Below are positions 20,887-32,579 of a stretch of DNA of 64,000 bases, in pieces. The notes below the pieces were generated by a model. The model had not been told where the DNA came from. It made no database searches and saw only the letters and a program-made list of their open reading frames with translations. The DNA lies in contig CM026400.1 of assembly GCA_014843695.1 (NCBI GenBank), positions 45,881,846 through 45,945,845 of the forward strand. Reading direction: 5' to 3'. How positions within the stretch are numbered: position 1 is the stretch's first letter; each line of letters opens with the position of its first letter. This DNA is from Archivesica marissinica. Taxonomy: Eukaryota; Mollusca; Bivalvia; Venerida; Vesicomyidae. Both the position numbers and the translations under genes were made by a program.

Positions 20887-21117
20887 TAAGAGGTAGCGCA
20901 TTCGCTTCAGGTGCGAAAGGCTCCGGAGTTCAAGCCCCGCTGGAGCCATTACGATTGTCTACTTAGGCAAAGCATTTAAATTCCATGTTGCAACTTCTCT
21001 CTCCCTCGTGGCGATGGATTCCATCAGGAATGAGGTCTCGAGAGTAATTAGAGATTAAACAAAGTTGCAAGAACTTGTTTCGCAATCGAGCTAAACTAAA
21101 TTTCTATAAACTACAAA
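20887..21117 (+). mobile_element. SINE B
   Basis: Head missing its first bases (aggtagcgcattcgcttcag), B box gagttcaagcc, body and tail gcaatcgagctaaactaaat. It lies in intron 3. Confidence 0.9.
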
Positions 21118-21302
21118 CAAAAACTAGGTTATTGATAAATTGAGATTTAACACAAAAAAGCACAACTTATAACCATCCACTTCTTAGAATATCTTGCTGT
21201 GCCGTACATTCCAAGAAAATGCTGCATAATGAGGCTTCAAAGAATTCTTGAGTTTTCCAATGCGTTATTTATAACGTGAACAACCTTTATTAGTCATACT
21301 TA

Positions 21303-21494
<192 letters not shown>

Positions 21495-21496
21495 CT

Positions 21497-23960
21497 AAGG
21501 ATGGAATATTCAAATAAGGATGGATTATTCAAATAAGGATGGAATATTCAAATAAGGATGGATTATTCAAATAAGGATGGAATATTCAAATAAGGATGGA
21601 TTATTCAAATAAGGATGGAATATTCAAATAAGGATGGAATATTCAAATAAGGATGGATTATTCAAATAAGGATGGAATATTCAAATAAAGATGGAATATT
21701 CAAATAAGGATGGAATATTCAAATAAAGATGGAATATTCAAATAAGGATGGATTATTCAAATAAAGATGGAATATTCAAATAAGGATGGAATATTCAAAT
21801 AAAGATGGAATATTCAAATAAGGATGGATTATTCAAATACAAATAAGGATGGAATATTCAAATACAAATAAGGATGGAATATTCAAATAAGGATGGAATA
21901 TTCAAATAAGGATGCATTATTCAAATAAGGATGGATTATTCAAATAAGCATGAATTATTCAAATAAGGATGGAATATTCAAATAAGGATGGAATATTCAA
22001 ATAAAGATGGAATATTCAAATAAGGATGGATTATTCAAATAAAGATGGAATATTCAAATAAGGATGGATTATTCAAATAAGGATGGAATATTCAAATAAA
22101 GATGGAATATTCAAATAAGGATGGATTATTCAAATACAAATAAGGATGGAATATTCAAATAAGGATGGAATATTCAAATAAGGATGCATTATTCAAATAA
22201 GGATGGATTATTCAAATAAGCATGAATTATTCAAATAAGGATGGAATATTCAAATAAGGATGGAATATTCAAATAAAGATGGAATATTGATGGTATTCAA
22301 ATAAGGATGGATTATTCAAATAAAGATGGAATATTCAAATAAGGATGGATTATTCAAATACAAATAAGGATGGAATATTCAAATAAGGATGGAATATTCA
22401 AATAAGGATGGATTATTCAAATAAGCATTAATTATTCAAATAAGGATGGAATATTCAAATAAGGATGGAATATTCAAATAAAGATGGAATATTCAAATAA
22501 GGATGGATTATTCAAATAAGGATGGAATAGTCAAATAAGGATGGAATATTCAAATAAAGATGGAATATTCAAATAAGGATGGATTATTCAAATAAAGATG
22601 GAATATTCAAATAAGGATGGATTATTCAAAAAGGATGGAATATTCAAATAAAGATGGAATATTCAAATAAGGATGGATTATTCAAATACAAATAAGGATG
22701 GAATATTCAAATAAGGATGGAATATTCAAATAAGGATGCATTATTCAAATAAGGATGGATTATTCAAATAAGCATGAATTATTCAAATATGGATGGATTA
22801 TTCAAATAAGGATGGAATATTCAAATAAGGATGGAATATTCAAATAAAGATGGAATATTCAAATAAGGATGGATTATTCAAATAAAGATGGAATATTCAA
22901 ATAAGGATGGAATATTCAAATAAGGATGGATTATTCAAATAAGGATGGAATATTCAAATAAAGATGGAATATTCAAATAAGGATGCATTATTCAAATACA
23001 AATAAGGATGGAATATTCAAATAAGGATGGAATATTCAAATAAGGATGCATTATTCAAATAAGGATGGATTATTCAAATAAGCATGAATTATTCAAATAA
23101 GGATGGAATATTCAAATAAGGATGGAATATTCAAATAAAGATGGAATATTCAAATAAGGATGGATTATTCAAATAAAGATGGAATATTCAAATAAGGATG
23201 GATTATTCAAATAAGGATGGAATATTCAAATAAAGATGGAATATTCAAATAAGGATGGATTATTCAAATACAAATAAGGATGGAATATTCAAATAAGGAT
23301 GGAATATTCAAATAAGGATGCATTATTCAAATAAGGATGGATTATTCAAATAAGCATGAATTATTCAAATAAGGATGGAATATTCAAATAAGGATGGAAT
23401 ATTCAAATAAAGATGGAATATTCAAATACAAATAAGGATGGAATATTCAAATAAGGATGGATTATTCAAATACAAATAAGGATGGAATATTCAAATAAGG
23501 ATGGAATATTCAAATAAGGATGCATTATTCAAATAAGGATGGATTATTCAAATAAGCATGAATTATTCAAATATGGATGGATTATTCAAATAAGGATGGA
23601 ATATTCAAATAAGGATGGAATATTCAAATAAAGATGGAATATTCAAATAAGGATGGATTATTCAAATAAAGATGGAATATTCAAATAAGGATGCATTATT
23701 CAAATAAGGATGGATTATTCAAATAAGCATGAATTATTCAAATATGGATGGATTATTCAAATAAGGATGGAATATTCAAATAAAGATGGAATATTCAAAT
23801 AAGGATGCATTATTCAAATACAAATAAGGATGGAATATTCAAATAAGGATGGAATATTCAAATAAGGATGCATTATTCAAATAAGGATGGATTATTCAAA
23901 TAAGCATGAATTATTCAAATAAGGATGGAATATTCAAATAAGGATGGACTATTCAAATAA
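21497..23960. repeat. 19-bp minisatellite, about 130 units, abutting exon 3
   Basis: Unit aaggatggaatattcaaat with variants ggattatt, gcattatt, aagatgg and a 6-bp longer form (aaatacaaat). Variants recur in fixed order as irregular higher-order blocks, for example before each aagcatgaattattc (21950, 22208, 22772, 23073, 23346 and on). The first unit starts two bases outside exon 3. Confidence 0.97.
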
Positions 23961-24254
23961 ATAAATTTTACAAATTGTAGAACACTGTTATATGAAATAT
24001 GTATTAAAATAAGGGATGGCAACTAATTGTGAACTAGGCATTTGAATATTCGGTTGATCTTCCTAACAGATAATTCGCTAATTTCTAGAATTTGCGAAAT
24101 TTACAATTCTTCCACCATCTTATTTTCAGCGCAGTGATGTATCTTTTTTTGGAAACGGTGGCTTAGTAGAATTATGTGAACGTGACGTTTACTGTGAGCA
24201 TGTTAAGGCAGGGAATTTAGTTTTAAAAAAACGAATTTAAAATTTCTGCAATAT

Positions 24255-24693
24255 TATTTAAACACAAATTTCTACAGAAGTATTTTCCTATAATAATTTA
24301 TATGGTAAAAATATTCCCCAAATATTTGCCTCAAAAAAGTATTTCAACTAATAATCAAACGCCGTATACATAACAAAATAATGTAAACATCCATGCGTAA
24401 TACAACTAGTGTATCCTGAATAACACGATTTATGGTAGATTTACCGTTATATCTCACATGTGTGCCTATTTATTTGTAGACTGTTCTTAGTTAAATTATC
24501 ACTTAGCAACATTATCTCGCGCTTAGTATTGACTCTGATGACAAACAAATGAAATCATACTTTCAATCCACAAAAACAAATTTATTGATTCAATGTCAGT
24601 GTTCGAATGTATTCGGAAGAATTTGTAGTAGCAATGCATTTATATGTGAAAAAATGCATTTTATTTACTTTTTGTGATGTAATGTTGCTTTAA
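24255..24693 (-). mobile_element. DNA element H copy 3
   Basis: Reverse-oriented H body (caaatatttgcctc, taccgttatatctcacatgt, aatgcattttatttac) ending gatgtaatgttgc-TTTAA. The far end is diverged, so the left limit is approximate. Confidence 0.8.
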
Positions 24694-24695
24694 GG

Positions 24696-24922
24696 TTATA
24701 TGTTATATTTCGGGTTTTAAACCTGCATCAGCACCATTTTGGGCTATATCGCCGGAGGGCAGTTATCTTAAACAACAGCTTTCCTGGGCGGGCTCCAGCG
24801 GTCAACCAGTACTTGGGTGCACCAACCTCCGTAAGAAACTGCCAACTTTTTCATATAAATGAGACACGGCCTGAGCGGGGCTCGAACCCGTGACCATCAG
24901 TGATGATAGGTTACTGTGGGTC
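24696..24922 (-). mobile_element. SINE D inserted into the end of element H, 9-bp TSD
   Basis: GCTTTAAGG at 24687-24695 and 24923-24931. Head truncated after catcagtgatgataggtt. The repeated gctttaagg is the H terminus, which dates D after H here. Confidence 0.88.
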
Positions 24923-25057
24923 GCTTTAAGGCAACACAAAACCTTTATATTTGGTTCCGATGGAACAGGCGTTGCCAGAACAGAAGAAATGTCCTTGCGA
25001 CTTGTGCCACTTTCGGATATATGTGTTCATTTCGATGACACCACTCAGTGTGGTGTT

Positions 25058-25299
25058 TTACATTTATTTATTGTCGCTACCGGTTGCCCATATGAGCGAT
25101 GCCGCCTGACATTTCGACTAGTCATTTTAGATTTTTGGAGGATAGTGCAATAATAAAGACAGAGCCCTGTACGTTGTACGGTGTACACAACCGACACGAG
25201 ACCTCGGTTTAACGTCCCATCTGAGAGGCTGTTAATTTTATTAGTCAAATGGGATTACCAGTCCATCGTGTTAACCACTGTAATACAGATCTGTCTGTT
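25058..25299 (-). mobile_element. SINE A, internally deleted
   Basis: Tail and hairpin (tgtcgctaccggttgcccat), body and partial head (ttaaccactgtaatacagat). Segments are missing between ggtgtaca and ttagtcaaatgg. Confidence 0.87.
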
Positions 25300-25436
25300 C
25301 AGTATGCCTGTTGCTGGGTCAGTAAATTTTAAAAATATATCAAAATAATATACAAAAATATGTAATCAAGTTTCAAAGGTCAACAAGACGCGAAGTCCCG
25401 GAGAAATTGCATATTTGAGATAATATATGTATATAC

Positions 25437-25557
25437 CCTTCTGACAGACACCCTACATACACAGGGGTCCAGTATTCCTGTACTGGCACTACCGGTCATC
25501 TTGCAGTCAAATCTAAAATTGCTCTTCCATTTTATACAATGATTGTACACTTCTTTT
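25437..25557 (-). CDS. FAM102: FAM102 coding exon 2: NT-C2 domain, middle part
   Basis: The acceptor ttttcag joins the phase-2 end of exon 1 to give R-KEVYNHCIKWKSNFRF, then DCKMTGSASTGILDPCVC and RVSVRR. The patterns W-K-x-x-F-x-F-x-C-K-M, TG-x-LDPC and RVSVR are hallmarks of the family's C2 domain core. The exon is 121 bases and ends in phase 0 at AGG before gtatat, a weaker donor than the others in this gene. Tandem repeats do not touch this exon. An A-type SINE relic (25058-25299) lies downstream of it in the transcript. Confidence 0.92.
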
Positions 25558-26011
25558 CTGAAAATTAAAATAAATACAAATACATAGCATTTCTATAGCG
25601 CAAAAATTAAATATTATTCTATTGCGCTTCACAATTACAGATGCAATTTTAAACATTTACACATGACAATAATATATGGAAATATAAATAAAAATGTATA
25701 CATATATAGAAGTAACTAGGATTCTAGTAATTGGATAAGAACATATTTTATCATGATATCTACACCATTACAGTATATAAGTGAGTGATTGGATTAGCGA
25801 TAAAAGTGGCAATATGAACCATAGAACAAGTACAAGAACGTAAGAACAAGTATGGAAGTGTGTGATTATTATGTCTGGAGGGGCCTCCGTGACCCAGTTC
25901 TTACAGATGATCACTTCTAATCACTTCCCAAAGGGCTCATTCTAGGTTAGCAGTTTTGGAGAAATTAGAAATATACGGTAGTGCCATGAAATATTTGCGT
26001 TATTTCATGTA
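25558..26011. other. Intron 1, unassigned part
   Basis: AT-rich with ordinary short repeats; no element recognised. Confidence 0.45.
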
Positions 26012-26024
26012 GATTACAAAACAT

Positions 26025-26285
26025 ATTATTATTATAATTCGGGTTTTACGCCGGCATCAACACCATTTTGGGCTATATCGCAGGCGGGCAGTTTACCTAA
26101 CAACACCTTTCCTGGGCAGGCTCCAACGGTTAACCAGTACTTGGGTGCACCAATCTCCATAAGAAACTGTCAACTTTTTCATATAAATGAGACACGGCCC
26201 GAGCGGGGCTCGAACCCATCAGTGATGATAGGTTACAGTGGTATACAAGTCAGCGACCATAACCACTCAACCACGCAGGCGGACT
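26025..26285 (-). mobile_element. SINE D, with 13-bp TSD
   Basis: GATTACAAAACAT at 26012-26024 and 26286-26298. Full body and head (aaccactcaaccacgcaggc), with a small deletion before the B box. Confidence 0.94.
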
Positions 26286-26328
26286 GATTACAAAACATCA
26301 CATGGATCCAACCAACATACCTCTCGGC

Positions 26329-26570
26329 TATCCAATTAGCGTGCTCGCTTCTCACCAATACAACCCGGTTTTTGATCCTCGGATGGGGAAGTATGTGAGA
26401 GGGTACGGTACGGTGGTTGCCAGATCGGACATGTGGGTTTTCTCCGGGTACTCCGGTTTCATCCCACGGCATTGACCACATTTACGCTATCATCTGCGCC
26501 AACGAGAGTGATTAATATAACTTGTTAAAGTTTGTTTCCAATTCGTTCTAAAATGAATAAAGTTTAAATT
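26329..26570 (+). mobile_element. SINE C, single tRNA head, next to exon 1 donor
   Basis: Head ggctatccaattagcgtgct, stem/loop cttctcaccaat, body ggtacggtggttgccagatc and tctccgggtactccggtttc, tail cgagagtgattaatataact ... aaatgaataaagttt. It carries one head only, unlike 4981-5344. Confidence 0.88.
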
Positions 26571-26578
26571 TAAACTTA

Positions 26579-26740
<162 letters not shown>

Positions 26741-26799
26741 TTACATGGGGCTAACCACCTGCATAATAAATAAGCATGACACTATTATTATTCTAAGTC

Positions 26800-27104
26800 C
26801 AGGGATCATTCTAGAGGGCGATGTGGGCGAAATTGTTGCCCTAGGGACCCTGACTTCGCCCTCTGGGGGCCCCACTTCTCCCTAAAAAAAATATTGTTTG
26901 GTTTTTACGATTTTCAAACAAAATGTTGTCTAGTAAGATACACTGGCCCATTATAAAGCACTCCTTCTATTCAAATGTTGTATTTAATGGTTGTACTGTG
27001 CATTTTAACCCTATTTTGCAGAAGTATATTAAAGAACACCATTTAAGGAAGCGATCAATCGCTTTCTCACTTCTCCCAAAAATTCTGACCTAGAATGAAC
27101 CCTG
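26800..27104 (+). mobile_element. hAT-like element E, uninterrupted copy
   Basis: CAGGGATCATTCTAG at the left and CTAGAATGAACCCTG at the right, 15-bp inverted ends with one mismatch. Internal landmarks: tcgccctctgggggccccac, gtaagatacactggcccatt, tgttgtatttaatggttgta. 305 bp, no coding potential; no clear TSD at this copy. Confidence 0.88.
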
Positions 27105-27294
27105 TATTGAAACAAAAAGCAAGACCAGCATTATTTATATAGATCTCTGTTATACTCTTGGACACAGAAAAATGTGCAAAAACAAAATTTTGAATGCCCG
27201 AATTTCATATAAAAAAAATCAGGGTTGGGTGTGTAAAAACAGGTCGGTTGAGAAACAGTGAACTCGGGTATTTTTTTTTTTTTTTGGGCCTGAG

Positions 27295-27385
27295 TAGCTT
27301 TTATGAGATTAGTGGCCCAGTTGTTAACATGCTAGACAGCGAATCCAGGGCTGGTGAGTATGATTCTCTATCCCTCCATAATAAT
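27295..27385 (+). mobile_element. tRNA-like SINE head fragment
   Basis: ttagtggcccagttgttaac, ctagacagcgaatccagg and a weak B box resemble an old A-type head; the body is absent because MITE G follows. Confidence 0.45.
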
Positions 27386-27386
27386 A

Positions 27387-28515
27387 TTAATCCTTTCCTT
27401 CATAGAGATTTAGGTTAATATACTATTATATCTCCATACAAACAACAGCATTTAACCCTTTCCTTCATAGAGATTTAGGTTAATATACTATTATATCTCC
27501 ATACAAACAACAGCATTTAACCCTTTCCTTCATAGAGATTTAGGTTAATATACTACTATATCTCCATACAAACGACAGCCATTTAACCCTTTCCTTCATA
27601 GAGATTTAGGTTAATATACTACTATATCTCCATACAAACAACAGCATTTAACCCTTTCCTTCATAGAGATTTAGGTTAATATACTATTATATCTCCATAC
27701 AAACAACAGCATTTAACCCTTTCCTTCATAGAGATTTAGGTTAATATACTATTATATCTCCATACAAACAACAGCATTTAACCCTTTCCTTCATAGAGAT
27801 TTAGGTTAATATACTATTATATCTCCATACAAACAACAGCATTTAACCCTTTCCTTCATAGAGATTTAGGTTAATATACTATTATATCTCCATACAAACG
27901 ACAGCCATTTAACCCTTTCCTTCATAGAGATTTAGGTTAATATACTATTATATCTCCATACAAACGACAGCCATTTAATCCTTTCCTTCATAGAGATTTA
28001 GGTTAATATACTATTATATCTCCATACAAACTACAGCCATTTAGCTGTCATGCAGTGGATAAGTAGTCACCATATCTATCCCACCTCCATAGATATTACT
28101 GGGACTACATAGAGATTTAGGTTAATATACTATTATATCTCCATACAAACAACAGCCATTTAGCTGTCATGCAGTGGATAAGTAGTCACCATATCTATCC
28201 CACCTCCATAGATATTACTGGGACTACATAGAGATTTAGGTTAATATACTATTATATCTCCATACAAACAACAGCCATTTAGCTATCATGCAGTGGATAA
28301 GTAGTCACCATATCTATCCCACCTCCATAGATATTACTGGGACTACATGAGATTCTGGCCTTTATTATGAACATTGGTTTGGCTACTACATTGTCAATGT
28401 ATGTCGTATTGGTAATGGCGTCAAGAGGTGCTTCTATGAGGGAAAGGGTTTATTATGAACATTGGTTTGGCTACTACATTGTCAATGTATGTCGTATTGG
28501 TAATGGCGTCAACAT
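27387..28515 (+). mobile_element. MITE G copy 2, with ten tandem 5' termini
   Basis: The first 65-66 bp, TTAA-(C/T)CCTTTCCTTCATAG through the caacagcat or gacagccat end, occurs ten times (CCTTTCC at 27392, 27457, 27522, 27588, 27653, 27718, 27783, 27848, 27914, 27980). Three units of about 120 bp follow, then a duplicated 3' terminus (about 28360-28515). The right TTAA end is lost. Confidence 0.9.
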
Positions 28516-28543
28516 GTCAACATAACACTTTCATCACATTCTT

Positions 28544-29596
28544 CAGGGTTCCCGCTGTTGGTCGCCAATGGCGACAAATATTGGCTCAAAATGTTGTGAA
28601 TAAGCGAAAATATTTGGCGATACTTTTTTTGGGCACATGTTTTGTCAAATACATGGCTTCAAATATTTATTTGTAAACTATATGGCTCTTAGTTTTTTAA
28701 ATTGGCTCAGGGGTTTTTCAATACATAGTTCCCAAGGCCTGTGAAAATAGTGAAAAACACTGATAAGATCTTATCTTGGCAGCCATTTTGACTGGCAAGT
28801 TTTATTAACGGCAATTTCATGATTTTACTAGTAATTCATTAATGGCAATAACTTTATTGATTTTGGTTTCTTAATATAAATTTTGGTATGATTTCAGGGA
28901 TCATTCTAGAGGGCAATGTGGGCGAAATAGTCGCCCTAGGGACCCTGACTTCGCCCTCTGGGGGCCCCATTTCTCCCTAATAAAAAAAAAAATATTTTTG
29001 TTTTTTATGATTTTCAAACAAAATTTGTCTAGTAAGATACACTGGCCCATTATAAAGCACTCCTTCTATTCAAATGTTGTATTTAATGGTTGTACAGTGC
29101 ATTTTAACCCTATTTTGCAGAAGTATATTAAAGAACACCATTTAAGGAAGCGATCACGCGCTTTCTCACTTCTCCTAAACATTATATTACCTAGAATGAA
29201 CCCTGGTTTTTAAAGGTATTGAAATGTACTTTGTAAATATTAATTTATTTTTTGACAGTGATGAATGGATTATAAATTATAAGAAGGTAACTTGCACCTA
29301 TTTTTGAAAGTCTATTTTCACAGTTGAAATATTAATATACAGGTAAATTAATATTTATTCGTTTGTGAAATGATACCAAAAATATGTCCATTAGGAGCTT
29401 TCCAACAATGTATGAACCATGGTGATGGGGTGAAAAATATATATTTTATGAAGAAAACAAAATTACGCTAGCCTACTCTATATTATATATAATATCTGAT
29501 CAACTTTGCCAATCAAAATGGCAGCCACAGTAGGAATGACGACGTCACACAGGAACTATGTATTGGCGACAGAAGTGGCGCAGACAGGGAACCCTG
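28544..29596 (+). mobile_element. hAT-like element O, with 6-bp TSD and nested E
   Basis: CAGGGTTCCC at 28544 and GGGAACCCTG ending at 29596 are perfect 10-bp inverted ends. ATTCTT stands directly outside both (28538-28543 and 29597-29602). Subterminal gtcgcc/ggcgac repeats fit hAT-type ends (family knowledge). Element E is inside. No transposase frame. Confidence 0.82.
28895..29205 (+). mobile_element. hAT-like element E, nested in O
   Basis: CAGGGATCATTCTAG ... CTAGAATGAACCCTG, over 90% like 26800-27104 by eye. Flanks gattt and gtttt are only a partial duplication. Confidence 0.87.
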
Positions 29597-29603
29597 ATTC
29601 TTG

Positions 29604-29787
29604 TTATGATATATTTCGGGTTTTACGCCTGCATCAGCACCATTTTGGGCTATATCGCCGGCGGGCAGTTGACCTAACAACACCTTTCCTGGGCAGGCTC
29701 CAGCGGTTAACCAGTACTTGGGTGCACCAACCTCCGTAAGAAAGTGCCAACTTTTTCATATAAATGAGACACGGCCTGAGCGGGGCT
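29604..29787 (-). mobile_element. SINE D inserted at the end of O, 12-bp TSD
   Basis: CCCTGATTCTTG at 29592-29603 and 29788-29799; the duplicated bases include the last bases of element O and its TSD. Truncated at gcctgagcggggctt, so without the A box. Confidence 0.93.
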
Positions 29788-29896
29788 TCCCTGATTCTTG
29801 GATGAGAACATGTCAAAAATGCCGACTTATGGTCATGAATATATGGTACATCATTACATGCAAAAACGCTAAAGACAAAGAGTTGCACATACTCAC

Positions 29897-29975
29897 CATA
29901 GTCATGTTCCAAGAACAATCCATCATTGGAACCACCTCCCTCCTGACATTGTCCATCTCCCTACTATAGAGCAAT
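29897..29975 (-). other. Exon-like stretch with strong donor, upstream of FAM102
   Basis: In minus orientation an open frame reads SREMDNVRREVVPMMDC then SWNMTM and meets gtgagtatg, a near-consensus donor. A diverged second copy of the donor end (aacatgactatg-gtgagtat) is at 30182-30260 with stops. Not recognised as any family; could be a 5' exon, a pseudo-exon or chance. Confidence 0.25.
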
Positions 29976-29999
29976 TCAATACGGCAGTTTGCCATATTG

Positions 30000-30180
30000 A
30001 ACATGCCAGTCCCTAGTTGTTCTGCGTAGCTGCTTTTAAACTTTTACCACAACTTATTTTCATTACCTTCTTAAATTATACTTTTAACTACTCATACTTT
30101 TAACTTCTTTGCGGTTTTTGACGCGCAACATGTCTACATCCCCGCGAGGGGTTCGACATTAGCGGAAGATAGATAGATAC
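30000..30180. mobile_element. Possible SINE N fragment
   Basis: ggggttcgacattagcggaa resembles cggtttgacattaatggaag in the candidate SINE at 31985-32310. Otherwise AT-rich. Confidence 0.35.
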
Positions 30181-30365
30181 TCACCATAGTCATGTTTGGG
30201 CTATTGTATTACACTACTGTCCCTGACCAATCCATCCTCCTCACATTTGTAATGAAGAAACTCTGTTAGTGCGTGCTTATTCAATAGCCAATCACGACAC
30301 TGAAATAATCACAACTTAAAAATAATTATATTTGAAATAATCACAACTTAAATAATTACAGAAGA

Positions 30366-30672
30366 ATTGAAGAGACAATGTGGCATCTGAATTTGGGAGA
30401 GAATACTTGAATTGAAGAGACAATGTGGCATCTGAATTTGGGAGAGAATACTTGAATTGAAGAGACAATGTGGCATCTGAATTTGGGAGAGAATACTTGA
30501 ATTGAAGAGACAATGTGGCATCTGAATTTGGGAGAGAATACTTGAATTGAAGAGACAATGTGGCATCTGAATGTGGGAGAGAATACTTGAATTGAAGAGA
30601 CAATGTGGCATCTGAATTTGGGAGAGAAGACTTGAAGAGACAATGTGGCATCGCCATTTGGGAGAGAAGACT
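30366..30672. repeat. 45-bp tandem repeat, about seven units
   Basis: attgaagagacaatgtggca at 30366, 30411, 30456, 30501, 30546 and 30591, then a shortened last unit. 45 bp is 15 codons and the minus strand has no stop, so long frames result. Confidence 0.95.
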
Positions 30673-30758
30673 TGTGGAAGGCATGTGGTTCTATACCACG
30701 AGTCGGTCCATGACCATAAATGAAATCCTGTACGCAGACACGACTGGGGTCTTCCTGT
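30660..30758 (-). other. Possible exon ahead of the 45-bp array
   Basis: After a fair acceptor (ttattattgttacag) the minus strand reads EDPSRVCVQDFIYGHG then PTRGIEPHAFHKSS before running into the 45-bp array. Composition looks protein-like, but no family is recognised and no good donor was seen. Kept as a candidate only. Confidence 0.25.
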
Positions 30759-31026
30759 AACAATAATAAATTGGAAAGTCGTCATATTACCCAAGCTGTT
30801 CAATAACAAAATGAAATAAAACTAAGTGGGCGTACCCCACCCACATTCAGGCAAAAAGGGCGTAACAAATTCTTGAAGCTTATACACATCTCATACACCG
30901 AATCGAGGAGATACTTAGGTTGAACTAATTCCGTCGCAATAATAACTCGCACCCTCGGTATACATGTAAAAACAACCTTTTTCCATAATAATTGATGTGG
31001 CTGATTTGGTCTGTTTTGATGCAATT

Positions 31027-31040
31027 ACGCATGCGCACTA
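31027..31040. promoter_or_regulatory. NRF-1-like palindromic motif
   Basis: acgcatgcgcac is close to the vertebrate NRF-1 site. It stands in non-repetitive sequence about 4.3 kb upstream of the FAM102 start codon on the transcribed side, so a promoter is conceivable, but no other promoter signal was seen. Confidence 0.2.
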
Positions 31041-31220
31041 GGTTCTGGTTTGTAAGAGTTGTCTCGCTTCCGTGAATGTGTTGCACTGATTTTAGGAGGC
31101 AGGGAATATGTCTTTATGACTGTAAAGTTCGGATACGTGTCACAATATTAATATCATAAGTAGGCATTATAGAGTAAATGGAACTATAATTACATGCAAT
31201 ATTTCATATGTTGATATATC

Positions 31221-31760
31221 TGAAGTCGCGATATCGGAGTGGTATCGCGTTCGCCTCAGGTGTGAAAGGCGGGCGTGTGTTTTACGTTTATTTATCGTCA
31301 CTACCGGTTGCCCATATGAGCGACGCCTCCTGAAAAGATTAGGCATATTTTAAATTTTTGGAGGATAGTTCAATGATACAGATATAGACCAATTCCAGAG
31401 TCTCCTCTGGTTCTTTTACGTGTACGGTGTAAAGCATCGACACGATACCTCGGTTTAAAGTCCCTTCTAAAATACTATTAATTTTATTAGGGTCAAACGG
31501 GGGATCGAACCTGTGATCCCTGGATTACGAGTCCAGCGTGTTAACCACTGGACTACAGATTCGTCTGAATGGTGTGAAAGGCCCGGAGATCGCGATGACT
31601 ATATATAGCAGTTACGAGTGTGCTCTTATGCAGGATACTGAAATTCCATATTGCCTCTTCTCTCTCCCTCCTAGTGCTATATTCCATCGAGCGATTTAAC
31701 TAATGTAGTAAGAATTTGTTTCACAATCGAGCTCACATTAATTTGTATAAAACAATTATA
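31221..31760 (+). mobile_element. SINE B split by SINE A
   Basis: Head gaagtcgcgatatcggagtg to ggtgtgaaaggc, interruption, then ggtgtgaaaggcccggagat and the B body and tail. The interrupted bases are the TSD of the inserted SINE A. Confidence 0.9.
31271..31570 (-). mobile_element. SINE A, full-length, inserted in SINE B, 12-bp TSD
   Basis: GGTGTGAAAGGC at 31259-31270 and 31571-31582. Complete head, body, hairpin (one stem base changed, gtcact) and tail. Confidence 0.95.
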
Positions 31761-31984
31761 TCCTATATTATGTCCAGAAACCAAGTTTAACCAGCCCATG
31801 TTCCGCTCGGCTACTGTGTATTGTCCATATATTATACTTGACCTTATTTTGACCTCTAGCATGGACGATTCGTTAATTCGTACGTTGAAGCACACTAGAA
31901 TATATACGCAAAAATTGTAGACAATATTTACAAAATTCATCAATTAAAAAGAGTAAATTGTTGTTCAAACCGTTACATACTAGC

Positions 31985-32310
31985 GTGGCGTCCGTGATCC
32001 AACAGTCTAGCGTTGGATTTGGAATCGAACGGTCCCGGGTCGATACTCGGTCAGACAACGTATGTAGTGTCATTGAGAAAGGCATCTCACAGACATTGCT
32101 TTGTACTGGTTAACCGATTAGGTCGGATAAGCCTGCCCAGGAAAACATGTATAGATCCCCTCAAGCGGTTTGACATTAATGGAAGATTCGTGTATACCAT
32201 ATGTACTAAATGTGACAAAAATGCGCAGGTATCCTCTGCTACCTTTAATGAGTACGTGTGTATGTGTGCTCGTTTAGCTTTTTAAACTTTTACTTAGAGA
32301 TTATGTATGC
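31985..32310 (+). mobile_element. Candidate tRNA-derived SINE, family N
   Basis: gtccgtgatccaacagtcta, gaatcgaacggtcccgggtc and a body with taagcctgcccaggaaaaca. The B-box-like gggtcgatac is imperfect. Related scrap near 30130. Confidence 0.45.
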
Positions 32311-32579
32311 CTATGCTGTATATAGATACCAACCTCTAAGTGCAGCGTAACTACTGTTTGTTGCACAGACCCCCCCCCCCCAATATATAGTTGACTAATA
32401 GTTTCAAAGTTTATGAGGAAAATCAGCAATATACACAACATGCTTTTGGCCATTAACAAATAATAGTTGCAATATGGCAAAGATATAAATATAAAGTTTA
32501 AACTATATATATTTTACAACGTCTAATGGATAACATATGTTAACTCACTGTACCGAGCATATCTTGTTACACATGTATA
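32311..32579. other. Unassigned AT-rich spacer with poly-C tract
   Basis: A run of C at about 32370-32380; nothing else recognised. Confidence 0.45.

Noticed and set aside
26800..29213. Coding remnants of a transposase in elements E and O
   Set aside because: Only short frames interrupted by stops; both are non-autonomous.
30800..31024. 74-codon open frame in unique sequence, minus strand
   Set aside because: No recognised motif, no splice signals and a length expected by chance in a window this size.
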